A stretch of DNA of 50,234 bases from Syntrophobacterales bacterium (GTDB taxonomy: Bacteria > Desulfobacterota > Syntrophia > Syntrophales > UBA5619), in assembly GCA_019429105.1 (NCBI GenBank), contig JAHYJE010000025.1:1-50234 (forward strand), in the 5' to 3' direction. Made by a program: the position numbers and the translations under genes. Position 1 is the stretch's first letter, and every line of letters starts with the position of its first letter. Positions 8,002 to 16,925 of this stretch are shown in pieces. The notes under the pieces were generated by a model. It saw nothing but the letters and a program-made list of their open reading frames with translations. It searched no databases and was not told the DNA's origin.

Positions 8002-10110
8002 TCACCCCTGCCCGGATCGGGACTCCATGCGGGCAATGTACATTCCCTTGCGGTCCCGGTGGTTATAGCGAAAGATTGTATCAACCAGCGGCATGTGCAA
8101 TTTGCCGAATCTTTCAAAATAGAGGCGGCTCAGCCACATGTAATACTTCTCCATGCTCTTCATGTTCTGCGGAAAACATATTTTGACAAGCTGATTGACG
8201 AGCTCCTCCGCCCGATTGTCGAAGAAAGCGGGATTCCCGCCTTGGGGTCCGCCGGGAATGGGCATGTACTCCTGCACAAAAACATACGCCCCGGGCAGCG
8301 ACCGCAGAAATTGAAAACGCTCGACATCCTCGGCCAGTGTCGCATCAAACCCGTACATGCAGACAAACTCAACATTGTCCTGTCTTTTTCGAAGCCCCAG
8401 GTATTCGTAATTGCGCCGCAATACATCAAGATTCCCCACCCCGTTGAGGCTGAAATGGTAGTTGAGGCGGGAAAAACGATAATTCCGGCAGGAAATGCGC
8501 CTCAGCAACCCGGCCCGGTTTCTGTCCACAAGCCGCAGGTCAAGGGTCTGATTGAAATTGACCTCCAGTTTTCTTACAGCCATCTCCTCCAGGAATTGCT
8601 CCGCCTGAGGGTGGGAAAGGATGTTGTCGTCGAGCAGTACCAGTTTTGTCCTTCCCTGAAGCAAATCGTCAAAATCGCTGACCTGTCTCGGTGCGCCTTC
8701 CTTGACGGGGACAAGGCAGAAGCGACAGGCAAAGGGACAACCCCGGGTGAGAAAGCCGACGGCCTTCTCCGCCGTTTCGCTATAAAGGCTGTAATCGGCG
8801 GCCATGTTTTCGATTTCGGCAGGCAGCCGCAGTTTCAAATCAAGTCCGGAGCCGCCTGCCTGCAGGCGTTCTCCGAATATTTTCCGAAGCCTCGCCACCC
8901 GTTGCAGCGAGGAGTAGCAGTGGAAAACGCAGCTTGCAAAAACCTGCTCCACAGTCTCCACATCCCAGCGCTCCTGCCGCACCAGGGTTGTTTTATATCC
9001 GGTGCGGCGGTAAAAGGCGCTCAATTTCATCAGGGCGACATTCGGAATTTTTCCGTCCACATCGATCAGCAGAACCGTTCCGGCGTCCATACGGCCCAGA
9101 TGGGTGAACCGCCTTTTCGCGGTCGCAGCGACGGGCGCAGGCAGCCCCAGCCTTTTTTCCACAACCTCGCGAGGAAGCGCCTCCGCCGCATCCGCAGGAA
9201 GGGCCGCCACAAACTGCATGGTGGGAAACAGGCGATCCAGCGCCGCAATCCAGCCGTTGAATCGGCTATCACGGCAGAATGAGGAAGAAAATCTCCACAG
9301 AATAACGCCCGGTCTTTCCAGCGGGTTCAGGTCATGGGGCGTGGCATCCAGCAGATGCCGGACAGCGTCGAGGACGGGGGCGACAGCCTGTATCTGCCAG
9401 GGTGTCAATTTTTCCCACTCTCTGGCAAAAGAGACGTCTCTGTCCGTCCAGCGCTCCGTGTCGATCCCGCATTCCTTGCGGAAAAGGGCGCGCAAGAGCT
9501 CCATTGTTCTTACCGCCGGCAGGCGCGCCTTCCGGGTTCGGTAGTGGAGTTTTTCAAGAAAGAGCACGGGATCGGTCAAGCAGGCCCCGCTGTCGAAAAG
9601 AGACAACAAGCGCCCGGAGCAAACGGTTGTCCGCGAAAAGTCAAAACAGTCCGTGCCTTGATGGAGCTGCCACCTGGGACCGTAGGCCAGCGCGATATTC
9701 TGCCGCAAGCTTCGCCCCAGCGGGTTGTGGCGATACGGGATATTGCAGCCGCCGTGGCGGCACTCCTGCCTTGTCATGGTTTGCACGGCGCCCCCCGGCA
9801 GCGCCTCAAAGCCCGATGAGACGAGGGGAAATACGTTCGCCGGAACATCGCGGGGGGCGTGTCGGGCAAGGACAAATTCCAGTCTGAGGCTTCTTTTGCT
9901 CGGGTTGCCTGCCGAAGGAGGAAATGCCGTGAGGAGGCGGGGGGATTGATTGTCGCCGCAGATCAAGGCAAGCATCCTCAGGCGCTCGGCGGCCCGGGGG
10001 GTATCAGGCCAGATCGTCCATTTCCGGAGTTCCGATTCCCCGGAGCGAAAATCCATATTCCCCGCCCCGTTGAGTTCGGCGCCTTCAAAATAAACGGTCA
10101 GTATGTGCAT
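8002..10110 (-). CDS. Radical SAM protein with degenerate ABC-ATPase-like N-terminal half
   Basis: A 702-residue fusion. Residues about 345-440 look like a cobalamin-binding-type Rossmann domain (VLLIDVDGKIPNVALMKLS), though I see no cobalamin-binding DxHxxG motif. Residues 455-640 are a radical SAM core with the 4Fe-4S ligands Cys458-x3-Cys462-x2-Cys465. The first 320 residues are unlike usual radical SAM partners. LTPWQIQAVAPVLDAV near 235 sits where an ABC signature (LSxGQ) would be, and GVILWRFSSSFC near 268 where a Walker B would be, followed by LFPTMQFVAALP. There is no Walker A. My reading is a decayed ABC/RecF-like ATPase domain fused to a radical SAM enzyme. The substrate is unknown. 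ATG 10110 has only a weak ribosome site. Confidence 0.75.
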   Translation of the reverse strand: MHILTVYFEGAELNGAGNMDFRSGESELRKWTIWPDTPRAAERLRMLALICGDNQSPRLLTAFPPSAGNPSKRSLRLEFVLARHAPRDVPANVFPLVSSGFEALPGGAVQTMTRQECRHGGCNIPYRHNPLGRSLRQNIALAYGPRWQLHQGTDCFDFSRTTVCSGRLLSLFDSGACLTDPVLFLEKLHYRTRKARLPAVRTMELLRALFRKECGIDTERWTDRDVSFAREWEKLTPWQIQAVAPVLDAVRHLLDATPHDLNPLERPGVILWRFSSSFCRDSRFNGWIAALDRLFPTMQFVAALPADAAEALPREVVEKRLGLPAPVAATAKRRFTHLGRMDAGTVLLIDVDGKIPNVALMKLSAFYRRTGYKTTLVRQERWDVETVEQVFASCVFHCYSSLQRVARLRKIFGERLQAGGSGLDLKLRLPAEIENMAADYSLYSETAEKAVGFLTRGCPFACRFCLVPVKEGAPRQVSDFDDLLQGRTKLVLLDDNILSHPQAEQFLEEMAVRKLEVNFNQTLDLRLVDRNRAGLLRRISCRNYRFSRLNYHFSLNGVGNLDVLRRNYEYLGLRKRQDNVEFVCMYGFDATLAEDVERFQFLRSLPGAYVFVQEYMPIPGGPQGGNPAFFDNRAEELVNQLVKICFPQNMKSMEKYYMWLSRLYFERFGKLHMPLVDTIFRYNHRDRKGMYIARMESRSGQG

Positions 10111-10722
10111 CCGCTCTGAATACTCCCCACCCCGCCCTGGCGCAGGGTCTTTGAATAATATGCGCCGCCGTCGCTCCGGCGAAAGCGGCGGTACATTTCG
10201 AAATCACCGGATGTCGGCTTCCCCCGGCATGACGATTTGCCGATACCATTATTTGCCCGCATCAGCAAGCCCCATCCACTGAAAAGCAGGGGCCTGCTCT
10301 CGGGTGTGGCGAATGGCTGATATTGACTGAAAAATGCAGTTTTGTGAAGGAGTTCTTTCCATTTAACCGTGCCGCGGGCTCCTTACATTTCCTCAATTGC
10401 ATGTGAAACATGAACCATAACAGCTTTCTTTTTCTCCATGAAATCTCTCCTTCCCGCCCTCGCCATATACACTAAATTCTAAGGGAGGAAGTGTCTCACT
10501 CACATTGGCACAGAGGGTCCCCCTGTCCAGTTTTTAGGGAGTGTGTATAATTCCCAGATACAGCTTGAGCCGCCCAAGAAAGAAAAGCTGGAACAATTCC
10601 TCGAAAACAAACGCCGCGAGATCGCGGAAGGATAAAATCGCGTGATCATCATCATTTTCTGTTGCCATCCGTGTAAATATGTTTTATAAAATAGCATCTC
10701 TTCTGCTATTTTGAGGCGCAAA
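10111..10722. other. 612-bp gap with gene remnants and repeat debris
   Basis: No intact gene. Hairpin-rich sequence around 10180-10250 resembles the MITE interior. A minus-strand 18-codon mini-frame (10439 to 10383, MEKKKAVMVHVSHAIEEM) has a strong AAGGAGAG ribosome site and may be a beheaded gene start or a leader peptide. A plus-strand gene tail lies at 10483-10635. The AT-rich stretch 10660-10700 (GTAAATATGTTTTATAAAATAG) could hold the promoter of the ATPase gene at 10723. The boundary between metabolic genes and the defence island lies here. Confidence 0.5.
10483..10635 (+). pseudogene. Possible 3' remnant of a small gene
   Basis: A 50-codon frame without ATG runs into a charged, helix-like tail (QIQLEPPKKEKLEQFLENKR, then REIAEG and a stop at 10633). 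The tail looks protein-like: amphipathic, with many Lys and Glu. The part before about 10540 (ACTCACATTGGCACAG region) looks like a mobile-element end fused to it. GTG at 10543 could start a 30-residue peptide. I do not recognise the family. An antitoxin or DNA-binding protein tail is possible, but this is a guess. Confidence 0.25.
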
Positions 10723-11874
10723 ATGGAATCAATCCCGCGATATTTCATACCTCCTGCCGATCACTTCTTCCTGCTTGGCCCTCGCGGTACGGGCAAGACC
10801 TGGTTGACCAGGAGACTTTTTCTCCAGGCGCTGCGGATAGATCTTCTGGATCCGGAAACTTTACGTGCGCTGTCGGCGAGACCAGAGCGTCTGCGCGAGT
10901 TGGTAGGGGCCAGGCCGGAAGTCCGGCAGGTGGTCATCGACGAAGTGCAAAAACTGCCGATCTTACTGGATGTGGTCCATCTGCTGATCGAGGAAAAGCA
11001 GGGCGTACAGTTTATATTTACCGGCTCGAGCGCCCGCAAACTTCGGCGCGGCGGCATAAATCTCTTGGGCGGACGGGCGGCGCAAAAGACGTTGTATCCC
11101 TTCATGGCCGCCGAACTCGGCGCACAATTCAAACTGGAGGAGGCATTGCGCCTGGGCATGCTGCCAATCGTGCGGGGGGGCAAGGCACCCGAGGAAATCC
11201 TGCGCGCCTACAACGGCCTCTATCTGCGGGAAGAAGTGCAGATGGAAGGGTTAGTGCGCAATATCGGAAACTTTTCGCGCTTCCTCGAAGCCATCAGCTT
11301 TTCGCAGGCGGCCGTGCTCAACCTGGCTAACGTTGCCCGGGATTGCCACGTAAACCGCAAAACGGTGGAGGGCTATCTGGAAATATTGGAGGATCTTTTG
11401 CTCGCTTTCCGAGTACCGGTTTTCACCCGGCGGGCAAAGCGCGAACTGGCGGCACATCCGAAGTTCTTCTTTTTTGATGCTGGCGTCTTCCGCGCCAACC
11501 GGCCGTCCGGTCCCCTGGATGCTCCGTCGGAGATCGACGGAGCGGCGCTGGAGAGTCTCGTTGCCCAGCATCTGCGGGCCTGGTGCGACTATTCGGCAGG
11601 ACAACACCAATTGTATTACTGGCAGACACGGTCGCAAGTAGAGGTGGATTTCGTGGTCTATGGCGAGGCTGGGTTGTACGCGCTGGAAGTGAAGAACTCC
11701 TCCCAGGTGCGGCCGGAAGATCTGCGCGGGCTTAAAAGCTTCGGCGAAGACTTTCCGGAAAGCCACCGCTGGCTGCTGTATCGGGGGAAGGAGAGATTTT
11801 TGCGAGACGGCATCCTCTGTGTACCCTGCGAGGAGTTCCTGCTTCGACTGAAACCAGGCGAGTTTCCAACATGA
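10723..11874 (+). CDS. AAA_14 / DUF4143-type ATPase
   Basis: A 383-residue protein of the widespread ATPase family with an N-terminal AAA_14 domain and a C-terminal DUF4143 (PD-(D/E)xK-like) domain. Walker A is GPRGTGKT at 19-26, Walker B VVIDEVQK at 70-77, and the sensor segment FTGSSARKLRR follows near 99. The C-terminal domain has the nuclease-like D..EVK pattern (VDFVVYGEAGLYALEVKNS near 310-330). ATG 10723 follows TGAGG by 7 nt and is preferred to the TTG four codons earlier. The cellular role of the family is unclear. These genes are scattered in islands and near toxin-antitoxin loci. It ends 280 bp before brxA on the same strand, with a likely promoter region between, so it is probably not part of the BREX operon. 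Confidence 0.85.
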   Translation: MESIPRYFIPPADHFFLLGPRGTGKTWLTRRLFLQALRIDLLDPETLRALSARPERLRELVGARPEVRQVVIDEVQKLPILLDVVHLLIEEKQGVQFIFTGSSARKLRRGGINLLGGRAAQKTLYPFMAAELGAQFKLEEALRLGMLPIVRGGKAPEEILRAYNGLYLREEVQMEGLVRNIGNFSRFLEAISFSQAAVLNLANVARDCHVNRKTVEGYLEILEDLLLAFRVPVFTRRAKRELAAHPKFFFFDAGVFRANRPSGPLDAPSEIDGAALESLVAQHLRAWCDYSAGQHQLYYWQTRSQVEVDFVVYGEAGLYALEVKNSSQVRPEDLRGLKSFGEDFPESHRWLLYRGKERFLRDGILCVPCEEFLLRLKPGEFPT

Positions 11875-11964
11875 CCATACTCGAAGCCGAAGGATGGGAA
11901 AGGAGTGCTGCGCGGCAAAAAGAGCAATCGTTATGCCTGCGCAGGAGGGCAAAAAATTTTTCAT

Positions 11965-11987
11965 AGTGCTTCATTAATTAAGGCACT
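11965..11987. promoter_or_regulatory. Imperfect palindrome upstream of the BREX operon
   Basis: AGTGCTT at 11965-11971 and AAGGCACT at 11980-11987 form an inverted repeat centred on ATTAAT, in an AT-rich region 168 bp before the brxA start. It is the only clear dyad in the 280-bp gap and could be an operator for a BREX regulator, although no regulator gene lies nearby. AT-rich -10-like hexamers (TATTAT, about 11988) follow directly. No promoter is certain. Confidence 0.3.
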
Positions 11988-12154
11988 GTTATTATGTATT
12001 TTACAACGACGTATTGAAAATTTTGTCAGTAATAAAATAACCGGCGGTCAGGGAATCGCGCCGGAAGATATTTATCAAATAAAGCCTTGAATAACCAACA
12101 TAATGGTTGTATGTGGGCGAACAACAATCTCATTTCATATACATAGGCAGGTGT

Positions 12155-12934
12155 ATGTTAATATATGACGATCCCTTCGGTTTCTCTAAAGCCAGTCTCG
12201 GGGGCCATTCGGCGCGGTCGATGATGTATCTGGAGATGCGTGCTCTTGTTCAGGCCATGCCCCTCACGGCGACGAAGAATGATTTAGCCCGGGCCATTCT
12301 CGATGAAAATGTCCTGGAAAAATCCACTTTGAGCAGTCGCAAGAAGAGTCTTCGCCATTTAAGAGACTTATATGGCTTGGACCGCGAAAAAGCATTGTTC
12401 CGCGTTCTCTGGGATTTTGGACACACCGATTTTGATTCCCTGCCCCAGCTCTGCCTGGTTTGTGCCTATGCCCGTGATCCGCAACTGCGCCAGAGCTTCG
12501 AGTTGGTTCGCACCCTGCGCCTCGGCGAGGTTCTGGAAAGAACCGCAATGGAACAGCATCTCGAAAACGGTTTTCCTGGCCGCTTCAGTCGGGTCACGAA
12601 AGCCTCGATGGCCAGAAACGTAAATACAACTTGGACATTCAGCGGCCACCTCGCAGGTAAAGTAAAAAAGATCAGAAGCTTCCCTGATTTTCGACCCGTT
12701 TCAGCAGCTTACGCCATGTTCGTGGGCTACTTGACTGGGCTACGTGGCGAGCGGTTGCTCGACTCTGCCTTTGCCTCACTCGTTTCGTCGAACCGAGCAC
12801 AATTGCAGGCCTCGCTTTCATTGGCTTCCGCAAAAGGACTGCTTTCACTCAAACAAGCGGCGGGCATTGTGGAATTTGATTTTTCCAATCTTCTCACCCC
12901 GGCAGAAGAGGTTCTCCTTCATGAATCGCATTGA
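12155..12934 (+). CDS. brxA: BREX protein BrxA (DUF1819)
   Basis: A 259-residue protein from ATG 12155 (AGG 6 nt upstream). The frame opens at 12107, but the extra residues are not conserved-looking. The family signature is visible in FSRVTKASMARNVNTTWTFS plus GHLAGKVKKIR near residues 155-185, equivalent to the RN..SSW.QSGHL.GR..K.R motif of BrxA. The protein is small and helical. BrxA is known as a DNA-binding component of type 1 BREX. At about 260 residues it is longer than the roughly 200-residue E. coli type. It overlaps brxB by 14 nt, so the two are translationally coupled. It heads the BREX operon. Confidence 0.82.
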   Translation: MLIYDDPFGFSKASLGGHSARSMMYLEMRALVQAMPLTATKNDLARAILDENVLEKSTLSSRKKSLRHLRDLYGLDREKALFRVLWDFGHTDFDSLPQLCLVCAYARDPQLRQSFELVRTLRLGEVLERTAMEQHLENGFPGRFSRVTKASMARNVNTTWTFSGHLAGKVKKIRSFPDFRPVSAAYAMFVGYLTGLRGERLLDSAFASLVSSNRAQLQASLSLASAKGLLSLKQAAGIVEFDFSNLLTPAEEVLLHESH

Positions 12935-13475
12935 CCAGTTACTCGAAAACTATCGCAGCCATATTCAAATGCCGCTTCGGCCTGGGCTGCCGGCATCGCA
13001 GCGTGTGTGGTTTGCCGTTTATCCTGCCGAGGATGAAAGGCGGCTCATCAATCGCATTGACGATTTCGAGATGGCGACCAAGGAAGCCGGCCATCCTTGG
13101 GTGCGCGTCGACCTGAAAGGCAGTTTGGCCCGGTGGCTTGCCTCCGTCGATGAGGAAGAACGGGCCGAATGGTTCAAGAATCCTGGTGATATTGAACTGT
13201 ATGCCAAAACCGAATGGAAAGATGTTCTCACGGAGTTTTTTCAAAAGGAGGTCGATCGTTCCAGGACACCCGAAAAAACTGTCTTTGCCCTGACGGGATT
13301 GATGGACCTTTACGACTTTCTACACGTCTCCGACTTGATTGAGGGTTTGGAAAAAACCTTCCCCGGATACCTGCTCGTTTTTTTCCCTGGCGAGAAAGAG
13401 GGGAACACCTATCGTTTTCTCGATGCACGAACTGGATGGAATTACCTCGCGGCCCCGATACTTTCCGAGAAATAA
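12921..13475 (+). CDS. brxB: BREX protein BrxB (DUF1788)
   Basis: A 184-residue protein from ATG 12921, inside the brxA end. Landmarks of DUF1788 are the start MNRIDQLLENYRSHIQMPL, the segment RVWFAVYPAEDERRLINRID (about 27-46), and the end FPGYLLVFFPGEKEGNTYRF, then LDARTGWNYLAAPI. The fold is a degenerate P-loop-like domain. BrxB is required for type 1 BREX defence in E. coli, but its biochemical role is open. It is followed 19 nt later by brxC, which has its own AGGAGG site. No defects are visible. Confidence 0.88.
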   Translation: MNRIDQLLENYRSHIQMPLRPGLPASQRVWFAVYPAEDERRLINRIDDFEMATKEAGHPWVRVDLKGSLARWLASVDEEERAEWFKNPGDIELYAKTEWKDVLTEFFQKEVDRSRTPEKTVFALTGLMDLYDFLHVSDLIEGLEKTFPGYLLVFFPGEKEGNTYRFLDARTGWNYLAAPILSEK

Positions 13476-13494
13476 CAACAGGAGGCTCCCCAAA

Positions 13495-16400
13495 GTGAAA
13501 ACCAAAGAAATCTTCCTCAAGGACCCACTGGCTTGGAAACTCGTCAATGATGGCGTCTCCAGTAACAATACCGATGATCTCGATACGCTGCGGTATGAAC
13601 TCGAATCATTCGTGTGTGAAGGCGAATACCTCAACGGGATGCGCCGCATTCTTCAAGGCTATCGGGACAGCTTCAATAGTCCCCAGCAGAAAGCAGCATG
13701 GATCAGCGGCTTCTATGGCTGCGGTAAATCCCATCTTGCCAAAGTCCTGCGTTACCTTTGGATCAACTTCGCTTTTCCGGACGGTACCACTGCCCGTTCC
13801 ATCGCCCATCTTCCCGAGGAAATCACCGATCTTCTCACCGAGATCTCGACCCTTGGCAAGCGCCATGACGGTCTGCACATGGCGGGCGGCACCCTGAAAT
13901 CCGGGGCGGGCAGCGTACGCATGCGTGTCATGGGCCTGTTTTTCAAATCCGTTGGTTTGCCTGAAGGGTATCCCTACGCCAAGTTTATCATCCACTTGAA
14001 GCGGGATGGGAAGTTCGATGCCTTCAAAAAAGCTATCGAAGACCAGGGCAAGGATTTCAACAAAGAACTTGGTCGCTTATATACTTCCGGCGCAGTGGCG
14101 AAGGCATACGTCCAGTGCAATGACCACCTGAAAGATCCTTCTCAGGTGGGCGCGCTGCTCAGGGCCGAATATCCCAATGTGGACGATGTCAGCATGGATG
14201 AGATGCGCGATATTATCCGCGAAGCGCTATCCATCAATGGGAAAATGCCCTGCACGCTTCTGGTGCTTGACGAAATCCAGCAATTCATTGATCAGGACGC
14301 GCAGATCGCCCTCGACGTACAGGAAGTTACCGAGACGCTAAGCAAAGAAATGGACGGACGCCTGATGATCGTCGGTACCGGCCAGAGCGCCCTCAACGAC
14401 ATGCCGAATCTCCAGCGCCTGATGGGCCGTTTCACCATCAAGATTCACCTTAAAGACAACGATGTGGAAAAGGTCGTGCGCACCGTCGTCTTGCAGAAGC
14501 GTGAAGACAAAAAAGCCCAGATTAAACAGTTGATTGACAAAAACGAAGGGGAAATCACCCGCCAACTCAAGGCAACCAAAATTGCTTCGCAATCGGAGGA
14601 CGATCTCGCCTACCTCCCGGACTTTCCGATGCTGCCAGTGCGCCGCCGCTTCTGGGAACGCGTTCTTCATTCCGTTGACGCGACCGGAACGGCCGCCCAG
14701 ATGCGAACCCAGCTCCGTGTCGTTCACGAAGCCTGTCGTGCCTATGCCGATGCCGAACTGGGCGCCATCGTTCCTGCGGACTTCATTTACGATCAGATTG
14801 CCAATGATCTTGTCACCACCGGTGAAATGCAAAAGCGGTTTCAGGAAATCATCGAGCAGCAAAAGACCAAACCTGACGGCATCCTGCGCAGCCGCATCTG
14901 TTCACTTGTTTTTCTGATCAACAAACTTCCACGTGAACACGGCACCGACCTCGGGATCCGCGCCGAACCCGAACACCTGGCCGACTTGCTCAGTGAAGAT
15001 CTCGTCACAGGCAGCACCCAACTCCGGCAGCAACTCCCCGTATTGCTGGGGGCCATGGAGCAGGATGGCGTTCTCATGAAGGTGGATAGTGAATACCGCC
15101 TGCAAACCACGGAAGGTGCCACCTGGGAGGCTGAATTCCGCAAACGGCGCGCTACCGCACTGAATGACCAACCGTTGATTGCCGCCCGACTGACCCAGTC
15201 TCTCGACAAGGCCCTGACGACAGCCCTTGGAAACCCTTCCGTGCTCCACGGCGATGCCAAGGAACGCCGTAAAATTGTTCTTCATCATGGCGAAGGCAAG
15301 CCGGAACCAACCGACGCGATTACGCTTTGGGCACGCGATGGTTTCTCGGCCCCGGAAGCATCCGTGCTGGCGGACATCCGCAAACTCAGCACCGACGACC
15401 CCACGCTCCACCTGTTCCTTCCCAAAACCCATGCCGACGAACTCAAGAACGCCATCGCCTCCGCTCAGGCCGCTGAGGAGACACTGCACTTCAAAGGCAA
15501 TCCCACCTCCCAAGAGGGCAAGGAATGCCGCCAATCGATGGTCACCAAACAAAATGCCGAAGGACTGCGCGTTGAGGAACTCATCGGGCAGATCCTTGGT
15601 GGCGCACGACTCTTCCTTTCTGGTGGACAAGAGCAGTCTTTTATTGCCCTCAAGGAAGGTGTGGAAGCTTCGGCCAAACAGGTCCTCAACCGGCTCTACC
15701 CCAAGTTCCACGACGGCGACTCCGCAAATTGGCCGCAGGTGTACAAAAAAGCCAAGGATGGCTCCCCGGATGCACTGGCACAAGTCGGATTTACCGGCGA
15801 CCCGCAGAACCACCCGGTATCGTCAGCGATCATCGCCTTCATGGGCTCCGGTAAGACGGGCTTGGAGATCCGCAAGAAGTTCACTGGCATCGATTACGGC
15901 TGGCCCCAGGATGCCATCGACGCCGTCTTGACTACATTACTGGCGAGCAACCATCTAAGTGCACGCATCAACGGAAACACGCTTTCGCTGGCAGAGGTGG
16001 ACCTGAAAAAGCTGAGCCAAGCGACGTTTCGCACAGAGAGCCCGGTCCTTACCGCCGTCCAGAAGCTTGCCATCCGTAAACTCTTCCAGGAAGCGGGTCT
16101 TGCGAAAATTGTTCCCGGTGACGAAGCCGCCGACGCACGCCGCTTTATCGCTCATGCCAAAATGATTGCTGCGCAGGCGGGCGGGGACGCACCCGCGCCC
16201 ATGGCCCCTGCCGCACCAGAGATCGTCGCCCTGGAATCCCTTTCCGGGAATGAACTTCTCATGGCGCTGCATGATCAGCGGGATGCCCTCCTGGCCAAGA
16301 TCAAGACTTGGCAGACCACGGGTAAAAAGATCAACAAACGCCTTCCCGCCTTTGTGTTGGCCGAAAAACTCGTCGCCCAGGCCGCAGGACTGGCAGAGCA

Positions 16401-16644
16401 AGCCGAATGGTCTGCGACCCTTACCGCCATCCGCGCCAATCGCTCCCTCCTGGATGATCCTGATCCGGTCGCCACCGTACTCAAAGTAGCCGCCAATGTT
16501 TTGCGGGCAGGTCTCACCAGCGCACACAAGGCACATACCGACGAGTTCACGGCTCAGACAACGCGGATCAGCAGCAGCCCGGCTTGGCTGAAAATTACGG
16601 AAGAGAAACGCAACTCTCTGCTCACCAGTGCCGGTGCGTTGTAA
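13495..16644 (+). CDS. brxC: BREX ATPase BrxC, cut at codon 1050 by an in-frame TAA
   Basis: Start GTG 13495 follows AGGAGG and gives MKTKEIFLKDPLAWKLV, the family's usual beginning. The longer open frame from 13339 overlaps brxB and is rejected. Walker A is GFYGCGKSH at 72-80. Walker B is LLVLDEIQQFI near residue 255. A long helical middle and C-terminal region follows. BrxC is a large P-loop ATPase essential for BREX methylation and defence. The frame ends at TAA 16642-16644, but the next 88 codons in the same frame are clearly the missing BrxC C-terminus (next entry). The uninterrupted protein would have about 1138 residues, normal for BrxC. The stop may be a CAA-to-TAA or TTA-to-TAA change, or a base-call error beside the eight-A run 16643-16650. 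Confidence 0.9.
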   Translation: MKTKEIFLKDPLAWKLVNDGVSSNNTDDLDTLRYELESFVCEGEYLNGMRRILQGYRDSFNSPQQKAAWISGFYGCGKSHLAKVLRYLWINFAFPDGTTARSIAHLPEEITDLLTEISTLGKRHDGLHMAGGTLKSGAGSVRMRVMGLFFKSVGLPEGYPYAKFIIHLKRDGKFDAFKKAIEDQGKDFNKELGRLYTSGAVAKAYVQCNDHLKDPSQVGALLRAEYPNVDDVSMDEMRDIIREALSINGKMPCTLLVLDEIQQFIDQDAQIALDVQEVTETLSKEMDGRLMIVGTGQSALNDMPNLQRLMGRFTIKIHLKDNDVEKVVRTVVLQKREDKKAQIKQLIDKNEGEITRQLKATKIASQSEDDLAYLPDFPMLPVRRRFWERVLHSVDATGTAAQMRTQLRVVHEACRAYADAELGAIVPADFIYDQIANDLVTTGEMQKRFQEIIEQQKTKPDGILRSRICSLVFLINKLPREHGTDLGIRAEPEHLADLLSEDLVTGSTQLRQQLPVLLGAMEQDGVLMKVDSEYRLQTTEGATWEAEFRKRRATALNDQPLIAARLTQSLDKALTTALGNPSVLHGDAKERRKIVLHHGEGKPEPTDAITLWARDGFSAPEASVLADIRKLSTDDPTLHLFLPKTHADELKNAIASAQAAEETLHFKGNPTSQEGKECRQSMVTKQNAEGLRVEELIGQILGGARLFLSGGQEQSFIALKEGVEASAKQVLNRLYPKFHDGDSANWPQVYKKAKDGSPDALAQVGFTGDPQNHPVSSAIIAFMGSGKTGLEIRKKFTGIDYGWPQDAIDAVLTTLLASNHLSARINGNTLSLAEVDLKKLSQATFRTESPVLTAVQKLAIRKLFQEAGLAKIVPGDEAADARRFIAHAKMIAAQAGGDAPAPMAPAAPEIVALESLSGNELLMALHDQRDALLAKIKTWQTTGKKINKRLPAFVLAEKLVAQAAGLAEQAEWSATLTAIRANRSLLDDPDPVATVLKVAANVLRAGLTSAHKAHTDEFTAQTTRISSSPAWLKITEEKRNSLLTSAGAL

Positions 16645-16911
16645 AAAAAAGCTCCAATTACGGAGACCGATGACGAGCTGCTTCTGGCTCTTCAGTCTTG
16701 TTCTCTTGCCAACTGGCGGACACAGACCGATGCCTTGGCCGCCCAGTTCGATAAGGCCCTTGCTGCTGCCATCATTGAGGCAGAGCCCAAAGCCCGGCGC
16801 GTGACGCTTGCCGCTGCTACCATTCACGATCAGGCAGAACTTGATGACTGGCTGAATAAATCTAAAACTGCCATCGAAACCGCTTTGAAGGACGGACCGG
16901 TGATCCTCTAA
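16645..16911 (+). pseudogene. brxC: C-terminal remainder of brxC, in frame behind the TAA
   Basis: Eighty-eight codons in the same frame as brxC, beginning KKAPITETDDELLLALQSC and ending in DWLNKSKTAIETALKDGPVI plus Leu and TAA 16909-16911. The ending (W-L..K..I..AL..GPV) is the normal BrxC C-terminus. There is no start codon or ribosome site of its own, so it is translated only by readthrough, or if the upstream TAA is a sequencing error. No other damage is seen in this segment, which suggests that the stop is recent. Confidence 0.85.
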
Positions 16912-16925
16912 GGAATTGACACTCT

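Noticed and set aside
7996-9282. A 428-codon plus-strand open frame opposite the radical SAM gene
   Set aside because: It is antisense to a protein with intact 4Fe-4S ligands, and its own composition is unlike a real protein.
11905-12090. Small 61-codon open frame before brxA
   Set aside because: No ribosome site and no protein-like pattern. It covers the AT-rich putative promoter and palindrome.
13339-13494. Longer N-terminus for BrxC
   Set aside because: It would overlap brxB by 137 nt and adds non-family residues. GTG 13495 has a strong AGGAGG and the family start.
16642-16650. Programmed frameshift at the eight-A run in brxC
   Set aside because: The downstream C-terminus is in the same frame as the upstream part, so a single slip would leave the correct frame.
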